This document shows, piece after piece, positions 1-7,975 of a stretch of DNA of 64,000 bases. The DNA is from Bradyrhizobium sp. CSA112 (GTDB lineage Bacteria > Pseudomonadota > Alphaproteobacteria > Rhizobiales > Xanthobacteraceae). The notes under the pieces are model-generated. The model was not told the DNA's origin. It searched no databases and saw nothing but the letters and a program-made list of their open reading frames with translations. The translations under genes and the position numbers were made by a program. How positions within the stretch are numbered: position 1 is the stretch's first letter; the number at the start of each line of letters is the position of its first letter. Where the stretch lies: NCBI RefSeq assembly GCF_029051645.1, contig NZ_JAACFS010000018.1, positions 62,001 through 126,000 on the forward strand, given 5' to 3'.

Positions 1-112
1 TTCCTCATGGTGAGGAGCGCGGAACGCGCGTCTCGAACCATGAGGCCACCGGCCGGGCCTTCATCCTTCGAGACGCCGCGCTTCGCGCGGCTCCTCAGGA
101 TGAGGATCAAGC
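1..112. repeat. Palindromic intergenic repeat
   Basis: The stretch carries paired arms built on TGAGGAGCGCGG and its near-complement CGCGGCTCCTCAGGATGAGG with further self-complementary bases between them. This is the look of the short non-coding repeats scattered through Bradyrhizobium-type genomes. It reaches the last codons of the acyl-CoA dehydrogenase gene, so it probably lies in that transcript's 3' end. Confidence 0.6.
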
Positions 113-1354
113 CCTTCCCTTGGTCGGGATCTTGTTGAACGGCACGTCCTTGTCGACCCTGATGTCGCCGGGCAGACCGAGCACGCGCTCGGCGATGATG
201 TTGCGCATGATTTCGTCAGTGCCGCCTTCGACGCGGGTGCCCGGCGCACGCAGCAGCATCGCCTGGAATTTTCCGGCGACTTCGGCGTCTTCCGGCCCGC
301 TCAGCACGCCGGCGGCGCCCTGCAGGTCGAGCGCATACATCGCGACTTCCTGGACCATCGATCCCGCCACCAGCTTACCGATCGAATTTTCCGGACCGGG
401 ACGCTCGCCCTTCGATAGCGCCGAGATCGCGCGCATGCTGGTGTATCGGAGGCCGCTGGCCTTCACCGCATAGTTCGCAAGCTTCGAGCGAACGCTGCGG
501 TCCTCGATCGCGGGCCCATCCTCCAGCATCAGGCTGTTGCAGAAGTCGAACAGTTCCGGGAAGCCGGTCGAAACGCCCGCGCCGATCGACATGCGCTCGT
601 TCATCAGCGTGGTCAGCGAGACGTTCCAGCCGTCGTTGACGCTCCCCAGCCGCTGCGAGTCCGGGATCTTCACGTCAGTAAAGTAGACCTCATTGAAGTC
701 GGACTGGCCGCTGGCCTGCTTGATCGGCCGCACCTCGACACCCGGGCTCTTCATGTCCAGGAAGAACATCGTGAGGCCCTTGTGCTTCGGCACGGTCGGA
801 TCGGTGCGCGTCAGCAGGATGCCGTAATCGGAATAGTGCGCGCCCGAGGTCCAGATCTTCTGGCCGTTGATGATCCAGTCGTCGCCCTTCTTCTCGGCGC
901 GGGTGCGCAAGCCCGCCACGTCGGAACCGCCGGCAGGTTCGGAGAATAATTGACACCAAACCTTTTCGCCGGAGGCCAGCGGCGGGAGGTACTTCCGCTT
1001 CTGCTCCTCGCCGGCGAACGCCATCATGGTCGGCCCGCACATGCCGTGGCCGATGATGAACATGCCGCTAAGTTTGCCGAACGGGCCCTCTTCCTGCTGC
1101 CAGATCACCCGCTCGATCGGCGAGGCGCCGCGGCCGCCATATTCCTTCGGCCAGTGCAGGCAGGCCCACCCGGCATCGGCCTTCTTCTTCTGCCAAGCTT
1201 TTGCGACTTCAAGGATGTTGGCGCCCTTCAGCACGGTGCGGCCGAGCGAGGACTTGCGCAGCTCTTCCTCATATTGCTTCGGCGCGTTGGCTTGTATCCA
1301 CGCCCTGGCTTCGGCGCGGAACGCGGCTTCCTGCGGAGTGTCGTCGAAGTTCAT
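107..1354 (-). CDS. Acyl-CoA dehydrogenase, large FadE-type subunit
   Basis: A 415-residue FAD enzyme that oxidises an acyl-CoA to the 2-enoyl-CoA. Residues 138-170 hold the FAD-binding core FSEPAGGSD followed by INGQKIWTSG. Near the C-terminus the motif VEGGTDEI places a glutamate at residue 376, where the catalytic base of this family lies. It is the downstream partner of a second acyl-CoA dehydrogenase at 1478-2605 on the same strand, separated by a 124-base gap filled by a palindromic repeat. The two probably belong to one transcript with the CoA ligase at 2717-4588. The pairing of a glutamate-bearing and a glutamate-lacking dehydrogenase suggests a heteromeric enzyme. Substrate unknown; the family call is secure. 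Confidence 0.93.
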   Translation of the reverse strand: MNFDDTPQEAAFRAEARAWIQANAPKQYEEELRKSSLGRTVLKGANILEVAKAWQKKKADAGWACLHWPKEYGGRGASPIERVIWQQEEGPFGKLSGMFIIGHGMCGPTMMAFAGEEQKRKYLPPLASGEKVWCQLFSEPAGGSDVAGLRTRAEKKGDDWIINGQKIWTSGAHYSDYGILLTRTDPTVPKHKGLTMFFLDMKSPGVEVRPIKQASGQSDFNEVYFTDVKIPDSQRLGSVNDGWNVSLTTLMNERMSIGAGVSTGFPELFDFCNSLMLEDGPAIEDRSVRSKLANYAVKASGLRYTSMRAISALSKGERPGPENSIGKLVAGSMVQEVAMYALDLQGAAGVLSGPEDAEVAGKFQAMLLRAPGTRVEGGTDEIMRNIIAERVLGLPGDIRVDKDVPFNKIPTKGRA

Positions 1355-1382
1355 GTTCTAGTCCTCGGTCGCATCCTGCTTC

Positions 1383-1466
1383 GTAGGATGGGCGGAGCGA
1401 AGCGATACCCATCTCTTTTGCCGTCCAACTTCTGATGGGTTTCGCTTCGCTCTACCCATCCTACGG
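1383..1466. repeat. GTAGGATGGG palindromic repeat, copy 1
   Basis: A left arm starting GTAGGATGGGCGGAGCGAAG is mirrored by a right arm ending GCTCTACCCATCCTAC, so the transcript can fold into a long imperfect hairpin. Related copies lie at 2636-2714, 35117-35202 and 50932-51048. It separates two co-directional acyl-CoA dehydrogenase genes and could affect transcript stability between them. Confidence 0.8.
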
Positions 1467-1477
1467 TTCTCACAAGC

Positions 1478-2605
1478 TCACGCCGCGTTCTTCTTGCGCA
1501 TGCGGTCGATCAACTGATCTTCCCAGTACGACAGGCTGCCGAGCGTCAGCGCGGTGGCGTTGGCGCGGCGGTAGTACATGTGGCAGTCGAACTCCCAGGT
1601 GAAACCCATGCCGCCATGAACCTGGATGTTGTTCTTGGAGCAGTGCTGGAACGCCTGCGTCGCGCTGATGCGCGCAGCCGCCGCGGCTTCCGGCAATTCG
1701 GACGCGTTGGTCGAGAGCGCCCAGGCGCCGTAATAGCAGTTGGAGCGTGCCAGCGTTGCCGAGACATACATATCGGCCAGCATGTGCTTCACCGCCTGGA
1801 ACGAGCCGATCGGCCGGCCGAAGGCGATACGGTCGAGCGCATAATCGCGGCCCATTTCGAGCGCGCGGTCGGAGCCGCCGACCTGCTCGAACGCGAGCAG
1901 CACGGCGGCGCGGTCGAGCACCTGGGTCAGGATGCTCCAGCCTTCGCCGACTGCTCCCAGCGGCTCGGCCTTGGCGTTCTTGAAGGTGAGTTCGGCCTGG
2001 CCCCGGGTCGGATCGACATTGGTCAGCGACTTGGCTTCGACGCCGCCGGCCTTCAGGTCGACCAGGAACAGCGAGATGTCTGAATCGCGCTCGGTCGAGC
2101 CGGTGCGCGCGGCGACGACGGCGAAATCGGCGATCGCCCCATCCGGCACCGGCTTCTTCACGCCATTGAGCGTGCCGCTGGAAGCCTGCAGCTTGATTGC
2201 CTTCGGCGACGGATTGCCCTTGCCCTCGAACAGAGCCAACGTGCCGATCACCTCGCCGCTCGCGATCTTCGGCAGCCATTTCTGCTTCTGCGCGTCGGAG
2301 CCTGCCAGAAGCAGCGCTTCGGCGGCGAGGTAGGCGGTGGACGAGAACGGCACCGGCGCATTCGCGCGGCCCATTTCTTCCGCGATCACGCAGAGTTCAA
2401 GATGGCCTGCGCCCGCACCGCCGAACTCTTCCGGGATCGCGACGCCGAGGAAACCCATCTCGGCGAGCCCCTTCCACAACTCCTTGTCATACGGCGCCTT
2501 GCCGTCGAGCACCTCGCGCACGGCTTTCGGCGGGCACTTCTCGGCGAGAAACTTCCTCGCCGCGTCGCGCATCTGTTTTTGTTCGTCGGAGAAATCGAAG
2601 TTCAT
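1478..2605 (-). CDS. Acyl-CoA dehydrogenase, small FadE-type subunit
   Basis: A 375-residue acyl-CoA dehydrogenase family protein starting MNFDFSDEQKQMRDAARKF, typical of the helical N-terminal domain. The C-terminal part reads GGMGFTWEFDCHMYYRRA from about residue 331, a signature of the smaller subunits and short-chain members, and it lacks the EGGT catalytic-glutamate motif seen in the neighbour at 107-1354. In Mycobacterium steroid side-chain degradation, such pairs (FadE28/FadE29 type) form alpha2beta2 heterotetramers with active sites in only one subunit; I infer the same here from adjacency and motifs. Likely co-transcribed with the ligase upstream at 2717-4588. Confidence 0.92.
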   Translation of the reverse strand: MNFDFSDEQKQMRDAARKFLAEKCPPKAVREVLDGKAPYDKELWKGLAEMGFLGVAIPEEFGGAGAGHLELCVIAEEMGRANAPVPFSSTAYLAAEALLLAGSDAQKQKWLPKIASGEVIGTLALFEGKGNPSPKAIKLQASSGTLNGVKKPVPDGAIADFAVVAARTGSTERDSDISLFLVDLKAGGVEAKSLTNVDPTRGQAELTFKNAKAEPLGAVGEGWSILTQVLDRAAVLLAFEQVGGSDRALEMGRDYALDRIAFGRPIGSFQAVKHMLADMYVSATLARSNCYYGAWALSTNASELPEAAAAARISATQAFQHCSKNNIQVHGGMGFTWEFDCHMYYRRANATALTLGSLSYWEDQLIDRMRKKNAA

Positions 2606-2635
2606 AGCGTGTTACTCGCGTTGTGTGATGGCTCT

Positions 2636-2714
2636 GTAGGATGGGTGGAGCGAAGCGATACCCATCAATTGTTGGTTTCGAATGATGGGTTTCGCTGCGC
2701 TCTACCCATCCTAC
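2636..2714. repeat. GTAGGATGGG palindromic repeat, copy 2
   Basis: Arms GTAGGATGGGTGGAGCGAAG and CTGCGCTCTACCCATCCTAC face each other around a short AT-rich loop. It is closely similar to copy 1 and, like it, lies between consecutive minus-strand genes of the same cluster. The right end reaches to within three bases of the ligase stop codon. Confidence 0.8.
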
Positions 2715-2716
2715 GG

Positions 2717-4588
2717 TCAGTTCAAGATGATCACGTCCTCTTCCGGCTGATCGGCATAGAGCTTGTCCACCAGCGCGGCGCGACGCTCGAGGCCGGCGCG
2801 CTGGTTGATGTAGCCCTTGTCGGTGAGTTCGTTGCCGTCGATCGAGGGTGGCTCGGCCATCAGCATCGCCCGCGCAATCCGCATGCTGCTGCCGGTGGCG
2901 GACGCGTTATGCGTCTCCAGCCCGCGCTTCAGGCAGGCGATCACTTGGGGATGCCGGACCACATCCTCAAACGTCGCATCGGGATTGCCTGTTATCTGCC
3001 GGCAGGCGTGCAGATTGGGCCAGGCGAGCAGCCCGATGAACGGACGATCCTGTCCCGTGACCAGCGCATCGTGCACCACCGGCGTCGCGGCCGCGATCGC
3101 ATCGGTGCGCAGCGAACCGACATGGACGAAGGTGCCGGTCGTGAGCTTGAAGTTCTCGACCACGCGGCCGGCGAAGATGATGCCCTGCAGCGGATCGTTG
3201 TCGTCGACGAACACGCCGGCATCGCCGATGCAGTAAAAGCCTTCCTCGTCGAACATCCTCTTGGTCAGATCGGGTTGGCCGAAATAGCCTGGGGTGACGT
3301 TGATGCCGCGCAATCGCAGCTCATACTTCGAGCCGCACGGCACCATCTTTAGTTCGACGCCGGGAAACGGCAGGCCGATCAGGCCGACGCGCTCGGTGTC
3401 CCAATAGGTGCCTGTCGAGGTCGGCGCGGTCTCGGTCGAGCCCCAGCCGGTATAGAACACGATGCGCTCGCCGGTGGTTTTCACCGCCAGCGCCTGCATG
3501 CGGTCGTAGAGATCATCCGGTAACCGCGCGCCGCCATAGGCCATGATGCTCAGGTTTTTGAAGAAGCTGCGGCACAGCGCGTCGTCCTTCTCCATGGCGG
3601 CGGCAAGCGCCGCGTAACCGGCAGGCACGTTGGCATAATAGGTCGGAGACACTTCGCGCAGGTTACGGATGGTCTCTTCGAACTGGCCGGGCATCGGCCG
3701 GCCGTCGTCGATATAGAGCGTACCGCCATCGACCAGGATCGGATGGAACGCCGCATTGCCGCCCATGGTATGATTCCAGGGCATCCAGTCCAGCACGGTC
3801 GCGACCGGCCCGCTGGGATCGCGCGGGCGCACCTGCATCATCATCGCCGCATTGGCGCACATCATTTCCTGCGTATTGATGACGGCCTTCGGCATGCCGG
3901 TCGAGCCCGAGGTGAACAGCAGCTTGCCGATGGTGTCAGGCGTAATTTTCGCAATCGACTCCTCGACCGCGTTCGTCACCGGCGTTGCGGCCAGATCGGC
4001 AAAGGACACGCTCTTGATGCCCTCGCAGGGCCGCGCGACGTGAACGACGGTGACACCGGTCAGATCGATCGCCCTGAGCGCCTTCTCGAAGGTCGGCCCG
4101 TCCTGCACCATCACGATCGCAGGCTTGATCAGATTGAACAGGTATTTGAGCTTGAGATGATCCTGGCTCATCAGCGAATAGGCCGGCGACACCGGCGCCG
4201 CCGGTAGCCGCGCCTGCATCGCGGCCTGCGTCATCAGCGCGTGCTCGATCGAATTGCCTGACAGGATCGCGACGGGCCTGCCTTCGGCAAGGCCGAGATC
4301 GAGCAGTCCCTGCGTCAGCCCGTCGACGATGCGCTTGGCTTCGCCGTAGGGGACTTTCCGCCATTGCCGGTCCGGGCCGCCGCGTTGCGCCAGCCAGATG
4401 CGCTCGGGCGCTTGCTTGGCCCATTTTGCCAGCGATGCCGGAATATGCTTCTCGTAAGCCTGCAGCGGGATGCGAGATTTCAGGATGATGACGCCATCAG
4501 GACGACGCTCGACCGCAATGTCACGCGCCAGCCATTCGATCTTGCGAAAGGCCGGCTTGGTCAACACTGCGGCAGCACTCCCACTCAT
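2717..4588 (-). CDS. Feruloyl-CoA-synthase-like CoA ligase
   Basis: An adenylate-forming enzyme (ANL superfamily) that would activate a carboxylic acid with ATP and then form its CoA thioester. The P-loop TSGSTGMPK is at about residues 226-234, and the later YTGWGSTETAP matches the core adenylate-binding segment. Length (623 residues) and the N-terminal pattern fit the feruloyl-CoA synthase group better than the shorter acetyl-CoA synthetases. I place the start at the internal ATG at 4588 because GGGAG lies 8 bases ahead of it; a longer form from 4633 is possible but has no clear site. It sits upstream of two acyl-CoA dehydrogenases, as expected for entry of an aromatic or acyl substrate into beta-oxidation. 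A remnant of an enoyl-CoA hydratase gene lies just upstream. Substrate is not proven. Confidence 0.85.
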   Translation of the reverse strand: MSGSAAAVLTKPAFRKIEWLARDIAVERRPDGVIILKSRIPLQAYEKHIPASLAKWAKQAPERIWLAQRGGPDRQWRKVPYGEAKRIVDGLTQGLLDLGLAEGRPVAILSGNSIEHALMTQAAMQARLPAAPVSPAYSLMSQDHLKLKYLFNLIKPAIVMVQDGPTFEKALRAIDLTGVTVVHVARPCEGIKSVSFADLAATPVTNAVEESIAKITPDTIGKLLFTSGSTGMPKAVINTQEMMCANAAMMMQVRPRDPSGPVATVLDWMPWNHTMGGNAAFHPILVDGGTLYIDDGRPMPGQFEETIRNLREVSPTYYANVPAGYAALAAAMEKDDALCRSFFKNLSIMAYGGARLPDDLYDRMQALAVKTTGERIVFYTGWGSTETAPTSTGTYWDTERVGLIGLPFPGVELKMVPCGSKYELRLRGINVTPGYFGQPDLTKRMFDEEGFYCIGDAGVFVDDNDPLQGIIFAGRVVENFKLTTGTFVHVGSLRTDAIAAATPVVHDALVTGQDRPFIGLLAWPNLHACRQITGNPDATFEDVVRHPQVIACLKRGLETHNASATGSSMRIARAMLMAEPPSIDGNELTDKGYINQRAGLERRAALVDKLYADQPEEDVIILN

Positions 4589-4660
4589 ATTGCGTCTCCC
4601 GGAATTTTTGTCCTTTGCGGATCTTGTCGTCATCGCCTGATATAGACAGGCTTTCGTTTC

Positions 4661-4771
4661 TCAAGGAAGCGCGTCGATCAGTGACGGATCGAGCGCGCTC
4701 AGGCTGTCCGGGCGATTAGGCGTGACCCAATCGATCCCGTCATGACGTTCGATCAGCAGCGGTTGAGTCAC
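4661..4771 (-). pseudogene. Remnant of an enoyl-CoA hydratase (N-terminal 36 codons)
   Basis: Read on the minus strand from a GTG at 4771, this 36-codon frame gives VTQPLLIERHDGIDWVTPNR and then PDSLSALDPSLIDAL before a stop. That is the standard opening of a crotonase-family enoyl-CoA hydratase (beta strand, NRP motif, then the NALD helix). The rest of the gene, about 220 codons, is missing, although a good ribosome site (GGGAG, 8 bases upstream) is still present. The fragment points in the same direction as the CoA ligase that follows, so the ancestral operon probably had hydratase then ligase. A short leader peptide role is possible but not indicated. Confidence 0.65.
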
Positions 4772-4814
4772 GGGGCGCTCCCTGCATCCGCGGATTGCGG
4801 CGCTCGTTGCTGCG

Positions 4815-4950
4815 CCCTCTCCCCCTGTGGGAGAGGGCTACACCGGCGTTAGCCGTGCATTCGATTCGGTGAGGGGTTGCCAACCGGAGAGGACCCCTCA
4901 TCCGTCTTCGCGTTCCGCGAAGCCACCTTCTCCCACAAGGGGAGAAGGGA
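4815..4950. repeat. Purine/pyrimidine-rich hairpin repeat, copy 1
   Basis: CCCTCTCCCCCTGTGGGAGAGGG at the left end forms a hairpin on its own and also pairs with CTCCCACAAGGGGAGAAGGG at the right end. Between them are GAGGGGT and ACCCCTC. Related elements occur at 9523-9662 and 46060-46227. It lies between the SDR gene and the hydratase remnant. Confidence 0.75.
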
Positions 4951-4954
4951 GGCG

Positions 4955-5713
4955 CTACCGCGGCCCCATGCGGATCGCGCCGTCGAGACGGATGGTCTCG
5001 CCGTTGAGCATCGGATTCTCGACGATGTGAACCGCCAGCGCGCCGTATTCGGCGGCATCGCCGAGGCGGGCCGGATGCGGCACCTGGGCGCCCAAGCTCT
5101 TGCGGGCCTCTTCATTCAGACCCATCAAGAGCGGCGTCAGGAACAGGCCGGGCGCGATGGTGTTGACGCGGATCTTGAGGCTGGCGAGGTCGCGGGCTGC
5201 CGGCAGCGTGAGGCCGACGACGCCGCCTTTCGAGGCCGAATAGGCGATCTGGCCGATCTGGCCTTCGTAGGCCGCGACGGAAGCGGTGTTGATGGCGACG
5301 CCGCGCTCCTCGCCGACCGGCGGCGCCGTGGCGAGCCGCTCGGCGAACAGGCGCAGCACGTTGAAGGTGCCTATCAGATTGACGTTGATGATGCGGACGA
5401 ATTTTGCCAGCGGATAGACGCCGTCCTTGCCGACGGTGCGCTGCGATCCGCCGATGCCGGCGCAGTTCATCAGCACGCGGGCGATGCCGTGCGCGGCTTC
5501 GGCTTTCGCAATCGCCGCCTTGATGGCTTCCTCGTCGGTGACGTCGGCGTGCAGCGCAACGCCCTTCACTTCGGCGGCGACCTTTTCGGCGTTTTCCTTG
5601 TTCTGGTCGATCACGCCGATTTTCGCGCCCTTGGCGGCCATGGCGCGGGCGGTCGCGGCACCGAGGCCCGAACCACCGCCGGTGATGAGAACGGCAACGT
5701 CTTGCAACTGCAT
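4955..5713 (-). CDS. SDR-family 3-hydroxyacyl-CoA dehydrogenase
   Basis: A 252-residue classical short-chain dehydrogenase. TGGGSGLG (residues 11-18) binds the nucleotide, D36 after the second strand suggests NAD preference, NCAG is at 83-86, and the catalytic residues S145, Y158 and K162 are all present. The sequence pattern, including the GERGVAINTASVAAYEGQ-type run before the active site, matches the 17-beta-HSD10 / 3-hydroxy-2-methylbutyryl-CoA dehydrogenase group. It would oxidise a 3-hydroxyacyl-CoA, the step before thiolysis by the thiolase at 6614. Start supported by AAGGAAAGG upstream. Confidence 0.88.
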   Translation of the reverse strand: MQLQDVAVLITGGGSGLGAATARAMAAKGAKIGVIDQNKENAEKVAAEVKGVALHADVTDEEAIKAAIAKAEAAHGIARVLMNCAGIGGSQRTVGKDGVYPLAKFVRIINVNLIGTFNVLRLFAERLATAPPVGEERGVAINTASVAAYEGQIGQIAYSASKGGVVGLTLPAARDLASLKIRVNTIAPGLFLTPLLMGLNEEARKSLGAQVPHPARLGDAAEYGALAVHIVENPMLNGETIRLDGAIRMGPR

Positions 5714-5753
5714 TTTAGAGGACCTTTCCTTGGATGTTTTCTTCTCTAGATCT

Positions 5754-5823
5754 GGCGAATAGCGAATAGGGAGTAGCGAATGGCGCAGATGACCATTCGC
5801 TATTCGCTACTCGCCATTCGCCC
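5754..5823. repeat. GGCGAATAGCGAATA palindromic repeat
   Basis: GGCGAATAGCGAATAGGGAG on the left is the reverse complement, with small changes, of CATTCGCTATTCGCTACTCG on the right, so the unit is a near-perfect inverted repeat with a short centre. Its right half overlaps the last codons and the stop codon of the TetR gene at 5800. Confidence 0.8.
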
Positions 5824-6465
5824 ATTCAGCATTCCGCTGCAGATCAGCGCTTCCATGTGCTTGATATACTCGCGGCAGACGTCGTCGGTGACGGGACCGA
5901 CCCCGGTCGCGCGCGACATAGCGTGGCGGCCGAAGAACAGGTGATCGCAGGCGCCGATCAGGCTGGTATAGAACAGCACCGGATCGATATCGCGGAATTC
6001 ACCGGCCTTGACGCCTTCGGCGAGCAGGCGGCGGTGAAAGTCCAAGAGCGGCGCGACGAAGAATTTCGAGACTTCGTCGGCGGCTTCCGGGCTGCTCTCA
6101 TGCAGGAGATAGTGGATCAGCCGGTTCATATAGGGGAACTGGTGATAGGCACGGATGATGCCGCCGATATGCAGGCGCAACTTGGCGGTCGGCGAGATCG
6201 GCTGGTTGATCAGGTATTCGAGCCCCGACATCTCGGTCGCGGCGTCCCGCGCCAGCAGCGCCAACAACAGCCCGTCCTTGTTGCCGAAATGATATTTCAC
6301 CAGTGCGGCGTTGACGCCGGACTTCTGCGCGATGTCGGAAAGCGACACTTCGATCGAGGCGCGCTCGATCATCAGTTCGCTCGCCGCGACAAGCAGCTTC
6401 TCGGCGGTGGCATTTTTGCCGCCCGGAAGCCTCGTCGGTACGCTGGTATTCAATTGCGATGCCAT
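5800..6465 (-). CDS. TetR-family transcriptional regulator
   Basis: A 221-residue DNA-binding regulator. The N-terminal helix-turn-helix reads SLSDIAQKSGVNAALVKYHF followed by GNKDGLLLALL, the standard TetR recognition helix and K-(D/E)-x-L element; the rest is an all-helical ligand domain. It stands between the minus-strand degradation genes and the divergent thiolase, so it probably controls one or both, perhaps responding to an acyl-CoA. The start is uncertain: ATG at 6465 is chosen, with ATG 6495 and GTG 6516 as alternatives. The C-terminal eight or so residues (ending MASSE) are encoded inside a palindromic repeat, which also supplies the stop. Confidence 0.85.
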   Translation of the reverse strand: MASQLNTSVPTRLPGGKNATAEKLLVAASELMIERASIEVSLSDIAQKSGVNAALVKYHFGNKDGLLLALLARDAATEMSGLEYLINQPISPTAKLRLHIGGIIRAYHQFPYMNRLIHYLLHESSPEAADEVSKFFVAPLLDFHRRLLAEGVKAGEFRDIDPVLFYTSLIGACDHLFFGRHAMSRATGVGPVTDDVCREYIKHMEALICSGMLNGRMASSE

Positions 6466-6523
6466 CACTGCCTGCCGGAAGTCCGGGCCGCACATAAGCG
6501 CATGCCGCGGCTGCACTCAAGAG

Positions 6524-6543
6524 TTAATTGATTGATTGACTAA
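6524..6543. promoter_or_regulatory. Candidate TetR operator
   Basis: TTAATTGATTGATTGACTAA is an AT-rich, imperfectly palindromic 20-mer (TTA at one end, TAA at the other) with an internal TTGATTGATTGA direct repeat. It lies in the divergent gap between the TetR gene and the thiolase gene, where autoregulators of this family usually bind. The assignment rests on position and symmetry only. Confidence 0.35.
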
Positions 6544-6613
6544 ATCCCGCAGTGCCCCTTAAATCCGGCCAATCCATCAAACGCCATCCATAACAATCCA
6601 AGGGAGAACAGAC

Positions 6614-7786
6614 ATGGCCGAGGCCTATATCGTCGCCGCCGCACGCACCGCGGGTGGCCGCAAGGGGGGACGTCTGGCGGGCTGGCATCCGGCCGACCTT
6701 GCCGCTTCCGTGCTGGATTCGCTGGTCGACCGCACCAGGGTTGATCCCGCCCAGATCGAGGACGTGATCATGGGCTGCGTGATGCAGGCCGGCGAGCAGT
6801 CCAACAACATCGCCCGCAACGCGGTGATGGCCTCAAAACTTCCCGAGAGCGTGCCCGCCACCTCGGTCGACCGCCAGTGCGGCTCGTCGCAGCAGGCGCT
6901 GCATTTCGCGGCGCAAGCGGTGATGGCCGGTTCGATGGACATTGTCATCGCTGCCGGCGTGGAGTCGATGACGCGCGTGCCGATGGGCCTTGCCTCGCAG
7001 CTTCCCGCCAAGAACGGCTTTGGCCATTACAAGAGCCCGGGCATCGAAAAGAAATATCCGAACATCATGTTCAGCCAGTTCACCGGCGCGGAGATGATGG
7101 CGGAGAAGTACGGGCTCTCCAAGGACCAGCTCGACGAGTATTCCTACAACAGCCACCAGCGCGCGATCGCCGCCACGCAAGCCGGCAAGTTCAAGGACGA
7201 GATCGTTCCGCTGCAGGTCACCCGCGCCGACAATACGGCCGACACCCACCATATCGACGAAGGCATCCGCTTCGACGCCAGCCTCGACGGCATCAAGGGC
7301 GTCAAGCTGATCGCCGAGAACGGCAAGCACACCGCAGCCAGCGCCAGCCAGATCTGCGATGGAGCCTCCGGCGTCCTGGTTGTCAACGAACGCGGCCTGA
7401 AGTTGCTCGGCGTAAAACCGCTGGCGCGCATCCATCACATGACCATGATGGGCGGCGATCCCGTCATCATGCTGGATGCGCCGTTGCACGCCACCAAGCG
7501 GGCACTGGAGAAGGCCGGCATGTCGATCGACGACATCGACCTGTTCGAGGTCAACGAGGCCTTCGCCGCCGTGCCGGTCGCGTGGCTGCAGGCCACCGGC
7601 GCCGATCCGGAAAGGCTCAATGTCAATGGCGGCGCCATCGCGCTCGGCCATCCGCTCGGCGGCTCCGGCACCAAGTTGATGACCACCCTGGTCAACGCGC
7701 TCAAGCAGCGGGGCAAGCGCTACGGCCTGCAGACCATGTGCGAAGGCGGCGGCATGGCCAACGTGACGATCGTCGAACGGCTGTAA
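6614..7786 (+). CDS. Acetyl-CoA C-acyltransferase (thiolase)
   Basis: A 390-residue thiolase that cleaves a 3-ketoacyl-CoA with CoA, or condenses two acyl-CoAs. Catalytic residues are visible: nucleophile C89 in DRQCGSSQQAL, H346 in NGGAIALGHPLGGSG, and C376 in MCEGGGMA. AAGGGAGAAC precedes the ATG. It is divergent from the TetR gene and followed by a CoA ligase and an alpha/beta hydrolase, so it plausibly performs the last step of the beta-oxidation-like route whose dehydrogenases lie on the other strand. Degradative 3-ketoacyl-CoA thiolase is more likely than a biosynthetic acetoacetyl-CoA thiolase. Confidence 0.92.
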   Translation: MAEAYIVAAARTAGGRKGGRLAGWHPADLAASVLDSLVDRTRVDPAQIEDVIMGCVMQAGEQSNNIARNAVMASKLPESVPATSVDRQCGSSQQALHFAAQAVMAGSMDIVIAAGVESMTRVPMGLASQLPAKNGFGHYKSPGIEKKYPNIMFSQFTGAEMMAEKYGLSKDQLDEYSYNSHQRAIAATQAGKFKDEIVPLQVTRADNTADTHHIDEGIRFDASLDGIKGVKLIAENGKHTAASASQICDGASGVLVVNERGLKLLGVKPLARIHHMTMMGGDPVIMLDAPLHATKRALEKAGMSIDDIDLFEVNEAFAAVPVAWLQATGADPERLNVNGGAIALGHPLGGSGTKLMTTLVNALKQRGKRYGLQTMCEGGGMANVTIVERL

Positions 7787-7828
7787 GAAAGCGGCTGCTG
7801 AACTGCTAGACGCGTCCACATAAAAGGT

Positions 7829-7952
7829 GTCGTCCCGGCCTTGAGCCGGGACCCATAACCACAGGTGAGCGTGGTTACATAAAGCTGGAGCTCCAGCTTG
7901 CTTGAACAATGACCCGCAGTGGTTATGGGTCCCTGCGTTCGCAGGGACGACA
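7829..7952. repeat. CGTCCC...GGGACCCATAACCAC repeat, copy 1
   Basis: A hairpin CGTCCCGGCCTTGAGCCGGGACCC near the left end and TGGGTCCCTGCGTTCGCAGGGACGA at the right end, with CCATAACCAC facing GTGGTTATGG between them. Similar units are at 15310-15470 and 36143-36263. The right arm ends just before the ribosome site of the CoA ligase gene. Confidence 0.75.
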
Positions 7953-7975
7953 AAAATAAATCCGAGGAAACGTCT

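Noticed and set aside
7919..7975. N-terminal extension of the CoA ligase at 7976
   Set aside because: These codons come from the palindromic repeat, and the ribosome site lies after them.
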